Shown in pieces: positions 1-5,708 of a stretch of DNA of 15,589 nt. The stretch's first letter is position 1, and each line of letters begins with the position of its first letter. Origin of the DNA: Longimicrobiales bacterium (GTDB taxonomy: Bacteria; Gemmatimonadota; Gemmatimonadetes; Longimicrobiales; Gaopeijiaceae); contig JANQME010000034.1 of NCBI GenBank assembly GCA_028280205.1, positions 1 to 15,589 of the forward strand, given 5' to 3'. A model generated the notes under the pieces. That model saw only the letters and a list, made by a program, of their open reading frames with translations, made no database searches and was not told the DNA's origin. Made by a program: the position numbers and the translations under genes.

Positions 1-220
1 CGAAGTTGTCGTCGGGCGAACGGTGCGTTTGAACGGTCGGGAAGTCACCGCCGTCGGAGTCGACGGAGGCGGATTCCAGGGTCCGGAGCGCAGCGCCGAG
101 TACGGCATCCAGACGTCGACGTCGGCCCCGCGCTCCGGACCCTGGAATCCGCCTCCGACGACTCCGACGACGGTGACTTCCCGACCGTTCAAACGCACCG
201 TTCGCCCGACGACAACTTCG
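1..220. repeat. Long inverted repeat (fold-back) at the left edge
   Basis: Positions 1-90 are the reverse complement of 131-220 with only two mismatches (position 51 against 170, position 63 against 158), around a 40-base centre (91-130). The right arm and centre read on the minus strand as authentic ADOP permease. The left arm, read in the same direction, no longer resembles a permease; it is simply the permease sequence turned back on itself. The arms run to the very first base, so the repeat may continue outside. The simplest explanation is a chimeric or fold-back contig end, as seen with multiple-displacement amplification or low-coverage assembly ends. A real hairpin in the genome is possible but less likely. 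Confidence 0.9.
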
Positions 221-981
221 GAAGAACGGAAGAGGGCGCTCTGCAGCCGCCCGCTGATCACGGCGATCGACGGATCGGCCCGAGGATCGGTGGCATCGGC
301 GCCGAAGAGTCGGCCTTCGGACGGGCGGACCCCGAGGGTCTCGAAGAAGTCGGCGTACACCACGTTCCCACGGACTCGGACCGGACGCCCCGTTCCCACC
401 GACACGTCCAGCCTCACCGAGCCGTAGAGCGCCATGGCGTCGATCAGCGTCGCCTCCGAACGGATCACGTCGAAGTCCGGGATCGGCATCGCGAATCCCT
501 GTCCGGGGCCCTGAGTGAGATTCGAGTCGCGGTGCCGCAACTGGAGATAGGCCGCGTCGGCCGTGTGCTCGACCCCCGGCAGGGGCCGGAGGAGGACCTG
601 GTTGACCATCCCGAACACCGCGACGGTCGCGCCGACGCCCAGGGCGAGGGTGCCTACCGCCGTGGCGGTGAAGCGAGGATCGCGCCAGATCGAGCGGAGG
701 GCGGCCCGCAGATCGGAGAGGAGCGCCTGGGGCGACAAGCGCCCTGACCCTGCACCTCCGCGAACGACTCCGTCGGCCGTGGCCACGCCCGACCGGAGAC
801 GGCGATACCAGACCGAGGCGAGCAGGGCCTTCAGGTAGCACAGTCCGGCGACGAACCGACCGTCCCGGCGACGCCGCTCCGCGTGGAGCTCCTCGAGGTC
901 TCCCAGCACGAACTCCCGATCATCCGCGGGAAGCAGGATTCGCCCGAGGAACCTTAGAAGCCGCGGGCCGGAGGCCTTCAT
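1..981 (-). CDS. ADOP-type FtsX/MacB-like ABC permease, 3' end missing
   Basis: This is the N-terminal 327 codons of an ADOP (acidobacterial duplicated orphan permease) protein, the large FtsX/MacB-like membrane permeases encoded beside PadR regulators in Acidobacteriota and Gemmatimonadota. Residues 1-85 form a cytoplasmic permease-prefix region (LGDLEELHAERR near 27-38). Next come the basic LRSIWRDPRFT signature (about 96-104) and a first membrane helix (about 103-128) ending in VNQVLLRPLP, then the start of the MacB-type periplasmic domain (VVGRTVRLNGREVTVVGV). Homology stops near base 91 (about residue 297); the last 30 residues come from the fold-back repeat and are not believable protein. 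The ATG at 981 shares its A with the TGA of the upstream padR, a TGATG junction that implies translational coupling. ADOP proteins lack their own ATPase domain. Substrate is unknown. Confidence 0.88.
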   Translation of the reverse strand, partial: MKASGPRLLRFLGRILLPADDREFVLGDLEELHAERRRRDGRFVAGLCYLKALLASVWYRRLRSGVATADGVVRGGAGSGRLSPQALLSDLRAALRSIWRDPRFTATAVGTLALGVGATVAVFGMVNQVLLRPLPGVEHTADAAYLQLRHRDSNLTQGPGQGFAMPIPDFDVIRSEATLIDAMALYGSVRLDVSVGTGRPVRVRGNVVYADFFETLGVRPSEGRLFGADATDPRADPSIAVISGRLQSALFRSSEVVVGRTVRLNGREVTVVGVVGGGFQGPERGADVDVWMPYSALRSGPWNPPPSTPTAVTSRPFKRTVRPTTTS

Positions 982-1316
982 CAGCCCCACTCCCGTGCGA
1001 GCTCATCGAGCCTGGGCATGACGCCGCTGGCGATCTCCTGGATGCCGCGATACCAACTCCGAAGCTCCCGCGCCCCCAGGGGCGTGAGCCGGTACACCTT
1101 CCGACGCCGCCCGCCGCGCTCCGGAGTCGAGTCGCCGATCCGCCCTTCGACGAAACCCTTCGTCTGCAGGCGGTCCATCACCGTGTAGAGAGCGCCCGGC
1201 GAGACCCTTCGTCCTGTCCGCTCCTCGATCTCGCGGGCGAGGGCGGCTCCATGGGCTTCATCCGGGATGCGCACCAGCGCGAGAAGAGCTACCTGTTCGA
1301 GGTCTCCGAGGCGCAT
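981..1316 (-). CDS. PadR-family transcriptional regulator of the adjacent ADOP permease
   Basis: A 111-residue winged-helix protein of the PadR family. The DNA-binding part spans about residues 4-80: LGDLEQVALLALVRI at the first helix, the recognition-helix signature SPGALYTVMDRLQTKGFVE near 39-57, and the wing with RRRKVYRLTPLG near 70-81. A short C-terminal helix for dimerisation follows. The length matches the short PadR proteins that accompany ADOP permeases. The gene directly precedes the permease on the minus strand with a one-base TGATG overlap, so the two are one operon. A strong dyad 21-60 bases upstream of the start is the likely self-operator. Family assignment is firm; effector and targets are inferred. 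Confidence 0.92.
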   Translation of the reverse strand: MRLGDLEQVALLALVRIPDEAHGAALAREIEERTGRRVSPGALYTVMDRLQTKGFVEGRIGDSTPERGGRRRKVYRLTPLGARELRSWYRGIQEIASGVMPRLDELAREWG

Positions 1317-1336
1317 AAGGACTCTTCGAATGAGTT

Positions 1337-1376
1337 CACACCAACGATAACGTATTTGTAGTTATCGAATGGTGTG
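1337..1376. promoter_or_regulatory. Nested dyad, probable PadR operator
   Basis: Two nested inverted repeats sit in an AT-rich patch of an otherwise GC-rich region. The inner arms are CGATAAC (1345-1351) and GTTATCG (1361-1367) around nine bases; the outer arms are CACACCA (1337-1343) and TGGTGTG (1370-1376). All arms match perfectly. The site lies just upstream of the minus-strand padR start at 1316 and about 117 bases upstream of the plus-strand DUF3179 gene, so it could control either direction. PadR proteins usually bind dyads over their own promoter; assigning this one is inference. Confidence 0.6.
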
Positions 1377-1492
1377 GAATCAAGCGCGTGCGATCTTCGG
1401 CGCGGGATCCTCCCGGAGGCTCCACGTGTTCGGCTCGAAGACGGCCCTTCACGCCACGCCGGCCGGATCGTCACCCGCCACGGAGCGCGCAT

Positions 1493-2593
1493 ATGAAGCA
1501 CGATGGCATGATGCGACGAACACTCACAGCGATGGCGGTCGCCGCGCTCGGATCCGCATTCGCGGTGGCCGGGGCCGAGGCCCAGCGCTTCACCCAGGTG
1601 CCGCCGGAGCCGGGCCAGCCGGTCGCCGAGGGCTTCGACACGGACCGAGCCCTCTTCTGGGCCGAGCCGAACTTCGTTCCGCTCCGGAACCCCGAGTGGA
1701 AACCACTCCGTGACGCGAGGCGCGCTCGTGAGGTGTCCGACGACACCCCGGTGCTCGTCTTCGAGGCGGGAGGGAGGACACTGGTCCTCGTGTCGAGCCA
1801 GATGTCGTACCACCACGTCGCCCAGGGCGAGATGGCCGGCGAGCCCTGGATGGTCACCTTCTGAGTGATCTGCAACTCAGGGGTCAGGATGGCCCCAAGC
1901 GTGGGCGACGACGTCCACTGGTTCGCCGAGCAGGGACTGTACGACGGGCTCTTCCTCATGAAGGACGAGGAGACGGGCAGCTTCTGGGACCACATGACCG
2001 GGCGGGCGGTCTACGGGCCGCTCGTGGGTGAGACGCTCGCGGTCTCGTCGAGCCTCGTGCAGACGACCGTCGAGCAGGCCCTCCAGTCCGACCCGGACGC
2101 GCTGATCACCATCTCGGATCAGGCGATCCGCTCGGACGAAAACATGAAGGTGCGGGGCGCGCGCGGGCTGATCGCCGGCATGCGCGGGCGCCTCAATCGG
2201 ATGTTCCAGTCGACGGTCGACCGGGAGGACACTCGCCGCCCGACGATGGATCTGGGCCTGGGGCTGTGGACCGACGGCGAGGCTCGCTACTACCCGCTCG
2301 ATGTCGTCCGTGACGAAGGTCGTGCCCTCATCGACACCTTCGCGAGTCACCGGGTCCTCATCTATCTCGACCCGAAGAGCTTCGTCCTGAGCGCGATCCG
2401 GGCGCCGGGGGACGACCCCGAGTGGGACGGCGACATCCTGAGGCTCTCGGACGGGAGCTACATCCGGGACGGCATCCTCCACGAAGCCTCCGGGGCGCGG
2501 GCCGAAGCGGTCCGGCCGCTGCAGGTCTTCACGCGATGGTACGGATTCTCGCTCACCTTCCCGAGCACGGAGATCTACGGCAACTCGCGGTAG
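1493..2593 (+). CDS. DUF3179-domain secreted protein, probable selenoprotein (in-frame UGA = Sec124)
   Basis: A 366-residue protein if the in-frame TGA at 1862-1864 is read as selenocysteine. The start at 1493 has GGAG seven bases upstream. Residues 1-30 form a signal peptide (MMRR, then a hydrophobic core, AEA cleavage site before Gln31), so the mature protein is extracytoplasmic. The body matches DUF3179 on both sides of the TGA: SYHHVAQGEMAGEPWMVTF before it, then VICNSGV, the ETGSFWDHMTGRAVYGPL block, and the second half with DGEARYYPLDVV and RWYGFSLTFPSTEIYG. Family members usually carry a CxxC motif after the VTY/VTF strand; here the first Cys is TGA, giving U124-V-I-C127, a typical redox selenoprotein arrangement. 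Reading frame and codon use are continuous across it. Function of DUF3179 is unknown; a thiol/selenol redox role is inferred. Alternatives are a nonsense mutation or base-call error. Confidence 0.85.
1862..1864 (+). other. Predicted selenocysteine codon (TGA)
   Basis: This in-frame TGA replaces the first Cys of the DUF3179 CxxC motif, with Cys127 at the +3 position. The reading frame continues without interruption for 242 further codons of the same domain. TGA ends several other genes in the window, for example at 8700-8702 and 13033-13035, so a general reassignment of TGA is excluded. Confidence 0.8.
1880..1896 (+). promoter_or_regulatory. Candidate bacterial SECIS hairpin
   Basis: Bases 1880-1885 (GGGGTC) pair with 1891-1896 (GGCCCC) through six base pairs, including one U-G pair, closing the five-base apical loop AGGAU (1886-1890). 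Twenty-one bases separate the TGA from the loop. Known bacterial SECIS elements have a short stem inside the coding region, a loop some 16-37 nt after UGA, and a G among the first two loop bases; all three hold here. The E. coli fdhF loop also begins AGG. A lower helix of 1876-1879 with 1902-1905 is possible but has a five-base bulge. Binding by SelB is inferred. Confidence 0.65.
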
Positions 2594-2607
2594 GGCGGAG
2601 GCACACC

Positions 2608-2925
2608 TCAAAGGAGTCCAGCAAGCTGGAAGACGGGGAGGCCCGGGAGGTCGGGCAGGCGCCGGTCGTTGGTGAGGAAGCATCCGCCACGGCTGCGCGT
2701 CAGAAGCTGCTCGTAGCGGGCCGCGAGATGGCTGTCTCCCGCCCGATACGGCACGACGAGGATCTCCAAGAGGGTGATCGACGAGGTGACCAGACGTACG
2801 TCTCCCCGGTCCGCGGCCTCGAAGAGCGGACGGACCGCATCGATGTAACGCTCATTCCGCTCCAGGAAGTAGATCACGATGGCCGTGTCGATGGCGATCG
2901 GACCCTCCGGTAGAGCGTCGGTCAG
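2608..2925 (-). pseudogene. VapC-like PIN-domain toxin with internal deletion
   Basis: A 105-residue PIN-domain (VapC-type ribonuclease toxin) remnant. Seen: the first strand with Asp13 (AIDTAIVIYFLERN), helix with Glu54 (SSITLLEILVVPYR), and the C-terminal strand with Asp87 (FLTNDRRLPDLPGLPVF). VapC toxins of this type are normally about 130-140 residues. Here the segment that should hold the PDALHLA-like helix and its catalytic acid is absent, because LLTRSRG joins almost directly to GCFLTNDRR (about residues 74-90, near bases 2665-2705). The frame is kept but the active site is incomplete. The start is inferred as CTG at 2925, overlapping the antitoxin's TGA; the next clear start is GTG at 2877, which would remove Asp13. 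With its antitoxin broken as well, the pair appears dead. Confidence 0.72.
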
Positions 2926-3154
2926 TCGTCCCAGGAGTCCCGCTCCCGGGCGACGTGCACCCCGGCCTCCTCGTCCCGCAGAGCTCTGCGCCGAGACCCT
3001 CGAGCTCGAGGATGGAGAGGACCTCGGGCTCCTACAGAGCCTTCTCCAGAAGGTGTGTGACTTCCTGGGCCATGGACCGGTGCTCCCGTCGAGCTCGATC
3101 CTTCAGCTTCCGGTACAGGGACTGCGGGAAGTTCTTGATGTTGAGCGTCGCCAT
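2922..3154 (-). pseudogene. VapB/FitA-like ribbon-helix-helix antitoxin, broken by stop and frameshift
   Basis: The ATG at 3154, preceded by GGAGGA, opens an Arc/FitA-type antitoxin: MATLNIKNFPQSLYRKLKDR, then REHRSMAQEVTHLLEKAL, a ribbon-helix-helix domain of 40 residues. A TAG then stops it where related antitoxins have Glu in an ALEEPE-like linker. Past the stop the frame continues as EPEVLSILELEGLGAEL, then a one-base loss shifts it; the typical toxin-binding tail (DEEAGVHVARERDSWDD) resumes in another frame and ends at 2922. The full span is 233 bases, one short of a 77-residue gene. The 40-residue DNA-binding half could still be made. Gene order and the end overlap with the PIN gene fit a vapBC operon. 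Confidence 0.75.
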
Positions 3155-3157
3155 ATC

Positions 3158-3174
3158 TCCTCCAATTTGGAGGA
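3158..3174. promoter_or_regulatory. Palindrome over the antitoxin ribosome-binding site
   Basis: TCCTCCAA (3158-3165) and TTGGAGGA (3167-3174) form a perfect eight-base inverted repeat around one base. On the minus strand it contains the GGAGGA Shine-Dalgarno of the antitoxin gene, four bases before its ATG. Antitoxins of the ribbon-helix-helix kind repress their own operons by binding such palindromes; the alternative is an RNA hairpin hiding the ribosome-binding site. Both are inference. Confidence 0.45.
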
Positions 3175-3281
3175 AGTATGGCACCCCGGCCTTGCAACTC
3201 CACGAGCCGATGGGACGCCGTCGCGGTACGCGTGTTTCCGAAGTAGGTCGAGCGAGCGCCCGGGCGACGCGCGGCCGAGTT

Positions 3282-3752
3282 CTACATCGAAAGGGTGAAC
3301 ACCAAGGTCGAGCCCAGCTCCTGTCGTTGGAGCGTCAGAACGTTCCCGGACAGCGTATAGGTCATCTCGAACTGGTCCGTTGCGGACCCGTCCGAATCCC
3401 ACTGGACGTTGACTTCGATGAGGCTCCCTTCGGGGTCCACGAAGACCCAGCCGCCTTCCGCCCAGGTCTGCGCCCCCGACGCGTTCAACTCCTCGTACCA
3501 GTAGGTGCCGTTCGCCTCGACGTTGAGCCGGGCCTGTACCGTTGCGCCGGTCCACTCGAGTGCATCGGTGAGCGCGGTGGGGGTTCCGTCGACGGTCGCC
3601 GACTGGAAGACCCAGCGACCCACCATCGCCGCAGGCGGGTGGCCGAGCTCATCCTCCTCCCCCTCCACCTCCGCATCCGTCGAAGAGCTCCCGCACGCCG
3701 AGAGCAGGGCGGATAAGATGAGCAAGCAAGCTGCGAAGCGGCGTTTCGGCAC
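3282..3752 (-). CDS. Small lipoprotein, lipocalin-like
   Basis: A 156-residue lipoprotein. The signal peptide (MPKRRF, then a hydrophobic stretch) ends in the lipobox LSAC with Cys20. A Ser/acid-rich linker follows (GSSSTDAEVEGEEDE). The remainder (MVGRWVFQSATVDG, NVEANGTYWYEE, GGWVFVDPEGSLIEV, FEMTYTLSGNVLTLQ) is a run of short amphipathic strands like the lipocalin-like domains of small bacterial lipoproteins (GxW near the start). The start is GTG at 3752 with AGGAG five bases upstream. A perfect TATAAT lies at 3785-3790 on the same strand. No specific function can be assigned; the fold guess rests on pattern only. Confidence 0.8.
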   Translation of the reverse strand: MPKRRFAACLLILSALLSACGSSSTDAEVEGEEDELGHPPAAMVGRWVFQSATVDGTPTALTDALEWTGATVQARLNVEANGTYWYEELNASGAQTWAEGGWVFVDPEGSLIEVNVQWDSDGSATDQFEMTYTLSGNVLTLQRQELGSTLVFTLSM

Positions 3753-3784
3753 GTGAACTCCTAGAGTCGAGGGCTAGACGGTGG

Positions 3785-3790
3785 ATTATA
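3785..3790 (-). promoter_or_regulatory. Candidate -10 element for the 3282-3752 lipoprotein gene
   Basis: On the minus strand this reads TATAAT, a perfect sigma-70 -10 box, 32 bases before the GTG start. There is no convincing -35 hexamer at the usual spacing, so only the -10 is claimed. Confidence 0.45.
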
Positions 3791-3911
3791 CCGGGATCCA
3801 GGCACAGCGCGAGGTCGGCTGAGCACACGTCGATCGTGGAAGCGATGAGCCGCACGGGCGGGAGTCCCGGTACTCCCTCAGCGTGCCCACTTCCAGAGCC
3901 CCGTGCGCCCG

Positions 3912-5246
3912 ATGCGACACTCCGAAGTACGAACCCGGTCCTCACGCGCGCGTTTGTCGATTCGTGCCACCTCCGGCGCGACGGTCGGACTCCGACTTCT
4001 CACCCCTCTGCTCGTTTTCCTCCTCGCCGGTTGCGGTCCCGATCGTGCTTCGGTCGACTGGGTCGATGGCCCGTCCGCTACACAGGCGTCCGGTGCGACG
4101 TCGACGCCCGTGCCCGCCGGGTCGACAGACGTCACGGTGACACCCCTGGACATCGGACGGATCGGGTGGCACCGGCTGGCGACGGGCATCCGGATGCGCT
4201 ACGTGTCGGTGGAAAGCGCACGCCGGAACGCATCTACGGTCATTTTCCTGCACGGCTACACCGATTCGATGCGCTCCTTCGGCCCTACCATCCGCGCGCT
4301 CCACGGGAGGACGCCGACGACGCGCCTGTACGCCCTGGATCTGCGGGGGCACGGGGCGTCGTCGATGCCCCCGGCTGACGAGTGCGCCGAGGATCCGTCG
4401 CACTGCTTCGAGCTCGAGGACTTCTCGGCGGACCTCGAAGCGTTCATGTCGGCCGAAGGCATCCGCTCTGCGTATCTGGTCGGGCACTCGCTGGGCACGT
4501 TGATCGCGCAGGACTTCGCCCTCGCCCACCCCGAGCGGGTCGATGGTCTGGTTCTCATCGGGGCCACCGCCCGCAGCGCTGGCAATCCGGTCCTCCGTGA
4601 CTTCGTGCTCGAGGGCACGCTGGAGGGCGAGCAGCACGGGATCTGGCAGCATGCGCTCGAGCGTCGCCCCGACTTCGGCACGTGGCCGGCGAGCGCGTAC
4701 GTACTCACTCCGCGCGACGCCGACCCGAACGCCGAGACCTGGGCCGCCGCAGCCTGGGTCGCGGACCCCACCGCCGATCCGGACTTTCTCGCCCGGATCG
4801 TACCGGAGACGGCGAGCGTCCGCATCGGGACCTGGCTGGGCGTGGTTCGGATGCTCCTCGTCGCCGATCTGCGCCGGCGTCTTGCGCACCTCGAGACCAG
4901 GGTCCTGATCTTGTGGGCCTCACAGGACGTCGTCTTCCCGCAGGCCGACCAGGTCGCCCTGCGTGCGGCGCTCGACGCCGCCGCCCTCGCCTGCGGCGCC
5001 AGCTACGTATGGAAGGAGTACGGGAGAGGTAGGATAACGACGTCCGGACCACAGCCACCCGACCTCGGCCACAACACCCAGTGGGGCGCTCCCGACGCGG
5101 TCGCGACCGACATCCACGCCTTCCTCACCACCGGCGCACCCACGACGGACCGGTACTACGCCGACCCGGCCGACCCGACCTCGATCCTTACCGAACGCGG
5201 TTCGGCGCGGCTACTCGTGCGGGAAGCCGCAACCGACTGCTCCTGA
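3912..5246 (+). CDS. Alpha/beta-hydrolase lipoprotein
   Basis: A 444-residue alpha/beta hydrolase anchored as a lipoprotein. The lipobox LLAGC places the lipidated Cys at residue 41. After a Thr/Ser/Pro-rich linker the hydrolase core starts near 85. Visible are the oxyanion-hole HG (FLHGYTDS), LDLRGHGAS, the nucleophile elbow GHSLG with Ser193, the probable acid in ILWASQDVVFP (Asp339), and the catalytic His in LGHNTQW (His387). Two Cys (DECAEDPSHC) in the loop after LRGHG could form a disulfide, as expected outside the cytoplasm. The protein is longer than the usual 250-300 residues because of the linker, an insertion, and a 35-residue tail. No start has a good ribosome-binding site: ATG 3912 is chosen, GTG 3903 or TTG 3954 (which gives a more compact signal peptide) are possible. 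Substrate is unknown. Confidence 0.85.
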   Translation: MRHSEVRTRSSRARLSIRATSGATVGLRLLTPLLVFLLAGCGPDRASVDWVDGPSATQASGATSTPVPAGSTDVTVTPLDIGRIGWHRLATGIRMRYVSVESARRNASTVIFLHGYTDSMRSFGPTIRALHGRTPTTRLYALDLRGHGASSMPPADECAEDPSHCFELEDFSADLEAFMSAEGIRSAYLVGHSLGTLIAQDFALAHPERVDGLVLIGATARSAGNPVLRDFVLEGTLEGEQHGIWQHALERRPDFGTWPASAYVLTPRDADPNAETWAAAAWVADPTADPDFLARIVPETASVRIGTWLGVVRMLLVADLRRRLAHLETRVLILWASQDVVFPQADQVALRAALDAAALACGASYVWKEYGRGRITTSGPQPPDLGHNTQWGAPDAVATDIHAFLTTGAPTTDRYYADPADPTSILTERGSARLLVREAATDCS

Positions 5247-5708
5247 CCGAGCCTCCGGCGCGCTTCCGCGCCCGTCACGGCTACGGCTGTCGGACGGCCC
5301 CTCGATCGTCATCTCAACGACATATCTAGAGGAAGATGACGCCACAGGTGCTGTAGCGCAGTGGCGCTTCACTCGCCGATCAGTACACCTCAATCCCCCG
5401 GATCTGGTGGAGTGGGGCGACCGACTCGAGCCGGACGTGGACGAGGCGATCGTGGCTGTTGCCGACCTGACCGGTCGGCACCGAGTTCGATGCTCGCGCA
5501 ACCGTGGCATCTCGGTGTCCCCGCTTCTTGGTCGCGACGGGATCAGAGTACCGGTTGCCAGAGCACCGGACCCCGCATATTCTGCGCGCTCGCGACAACC
5601 TGCGCCTTCGCGTCGTGTCGTGTTGCCCGTAAGGTGCACGACGACAAAAAGGGACCCCGCCTGCAGACGGTGCGCGCCTAGTTCACTCTAGCAGGGAGGT
5701 CCTTTGCG
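5247..5708. other. Intergenic stretch with a possible coding remnant
   Basis: No confident gene lies between the hydrolase and the SusC gene. A GC-rich hairpin (GGCGCG, loop CTTC, CGCGCC; 5257-5272) follows the hydrolase stop by ten bases but has no T-tract. From about 5275 to 5691 the plus strand is open in one frame; the part from 5308 to about 5490 reads like ordinary protein (for example NPPDLVEWGDRLEPDVDEA, with high GC at third positions), then degrades into Arg/Ser/Pro-rich sequence. No start or ribosome-binding site fits, so this may be a decayed gene fragment. The last 100 bases should hold the promoter of the SusC-SusD operon; no clear -35/-10 pair is visible. Confidence 0.4.

Noticed and set aside
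23..427. Plus-strand open frame of 134 codons at the left edge
   Set aside because: It lies within the inverted repeat and opposite the permease gene; its first part is permease sequence only because of the fold-back.
1388..1492. N-terminal extension of the DUF3179 gene from an upstream start at 1388
   Set aside because: The added 35 residues are Arg/Pro/Ser-rich and precede a normal signal peptide; ATG 1493 has a proper Shine-Dalgarno.
1865..2593. An independent gene starting at GTG 1865
   Set aside because: It has no ribosome-binding site and begins in the middle of a DUF3179 domain. It is the in-frame continuation after the TGA at 1862.
3942..4889. Minus-strand open frame of 315 codons opposite the hydrolase
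   Set aside because: Shadow frame; the plus-strand hydrolase shows a full catalytic triad and signal peptide.
5257..5272. Intrinsic terminator after the hydrolase gene
   Set aside because: A six-pair GC-rich hairpin is present but no T-tract follows, so it is mentioned only in the intergenic entry.
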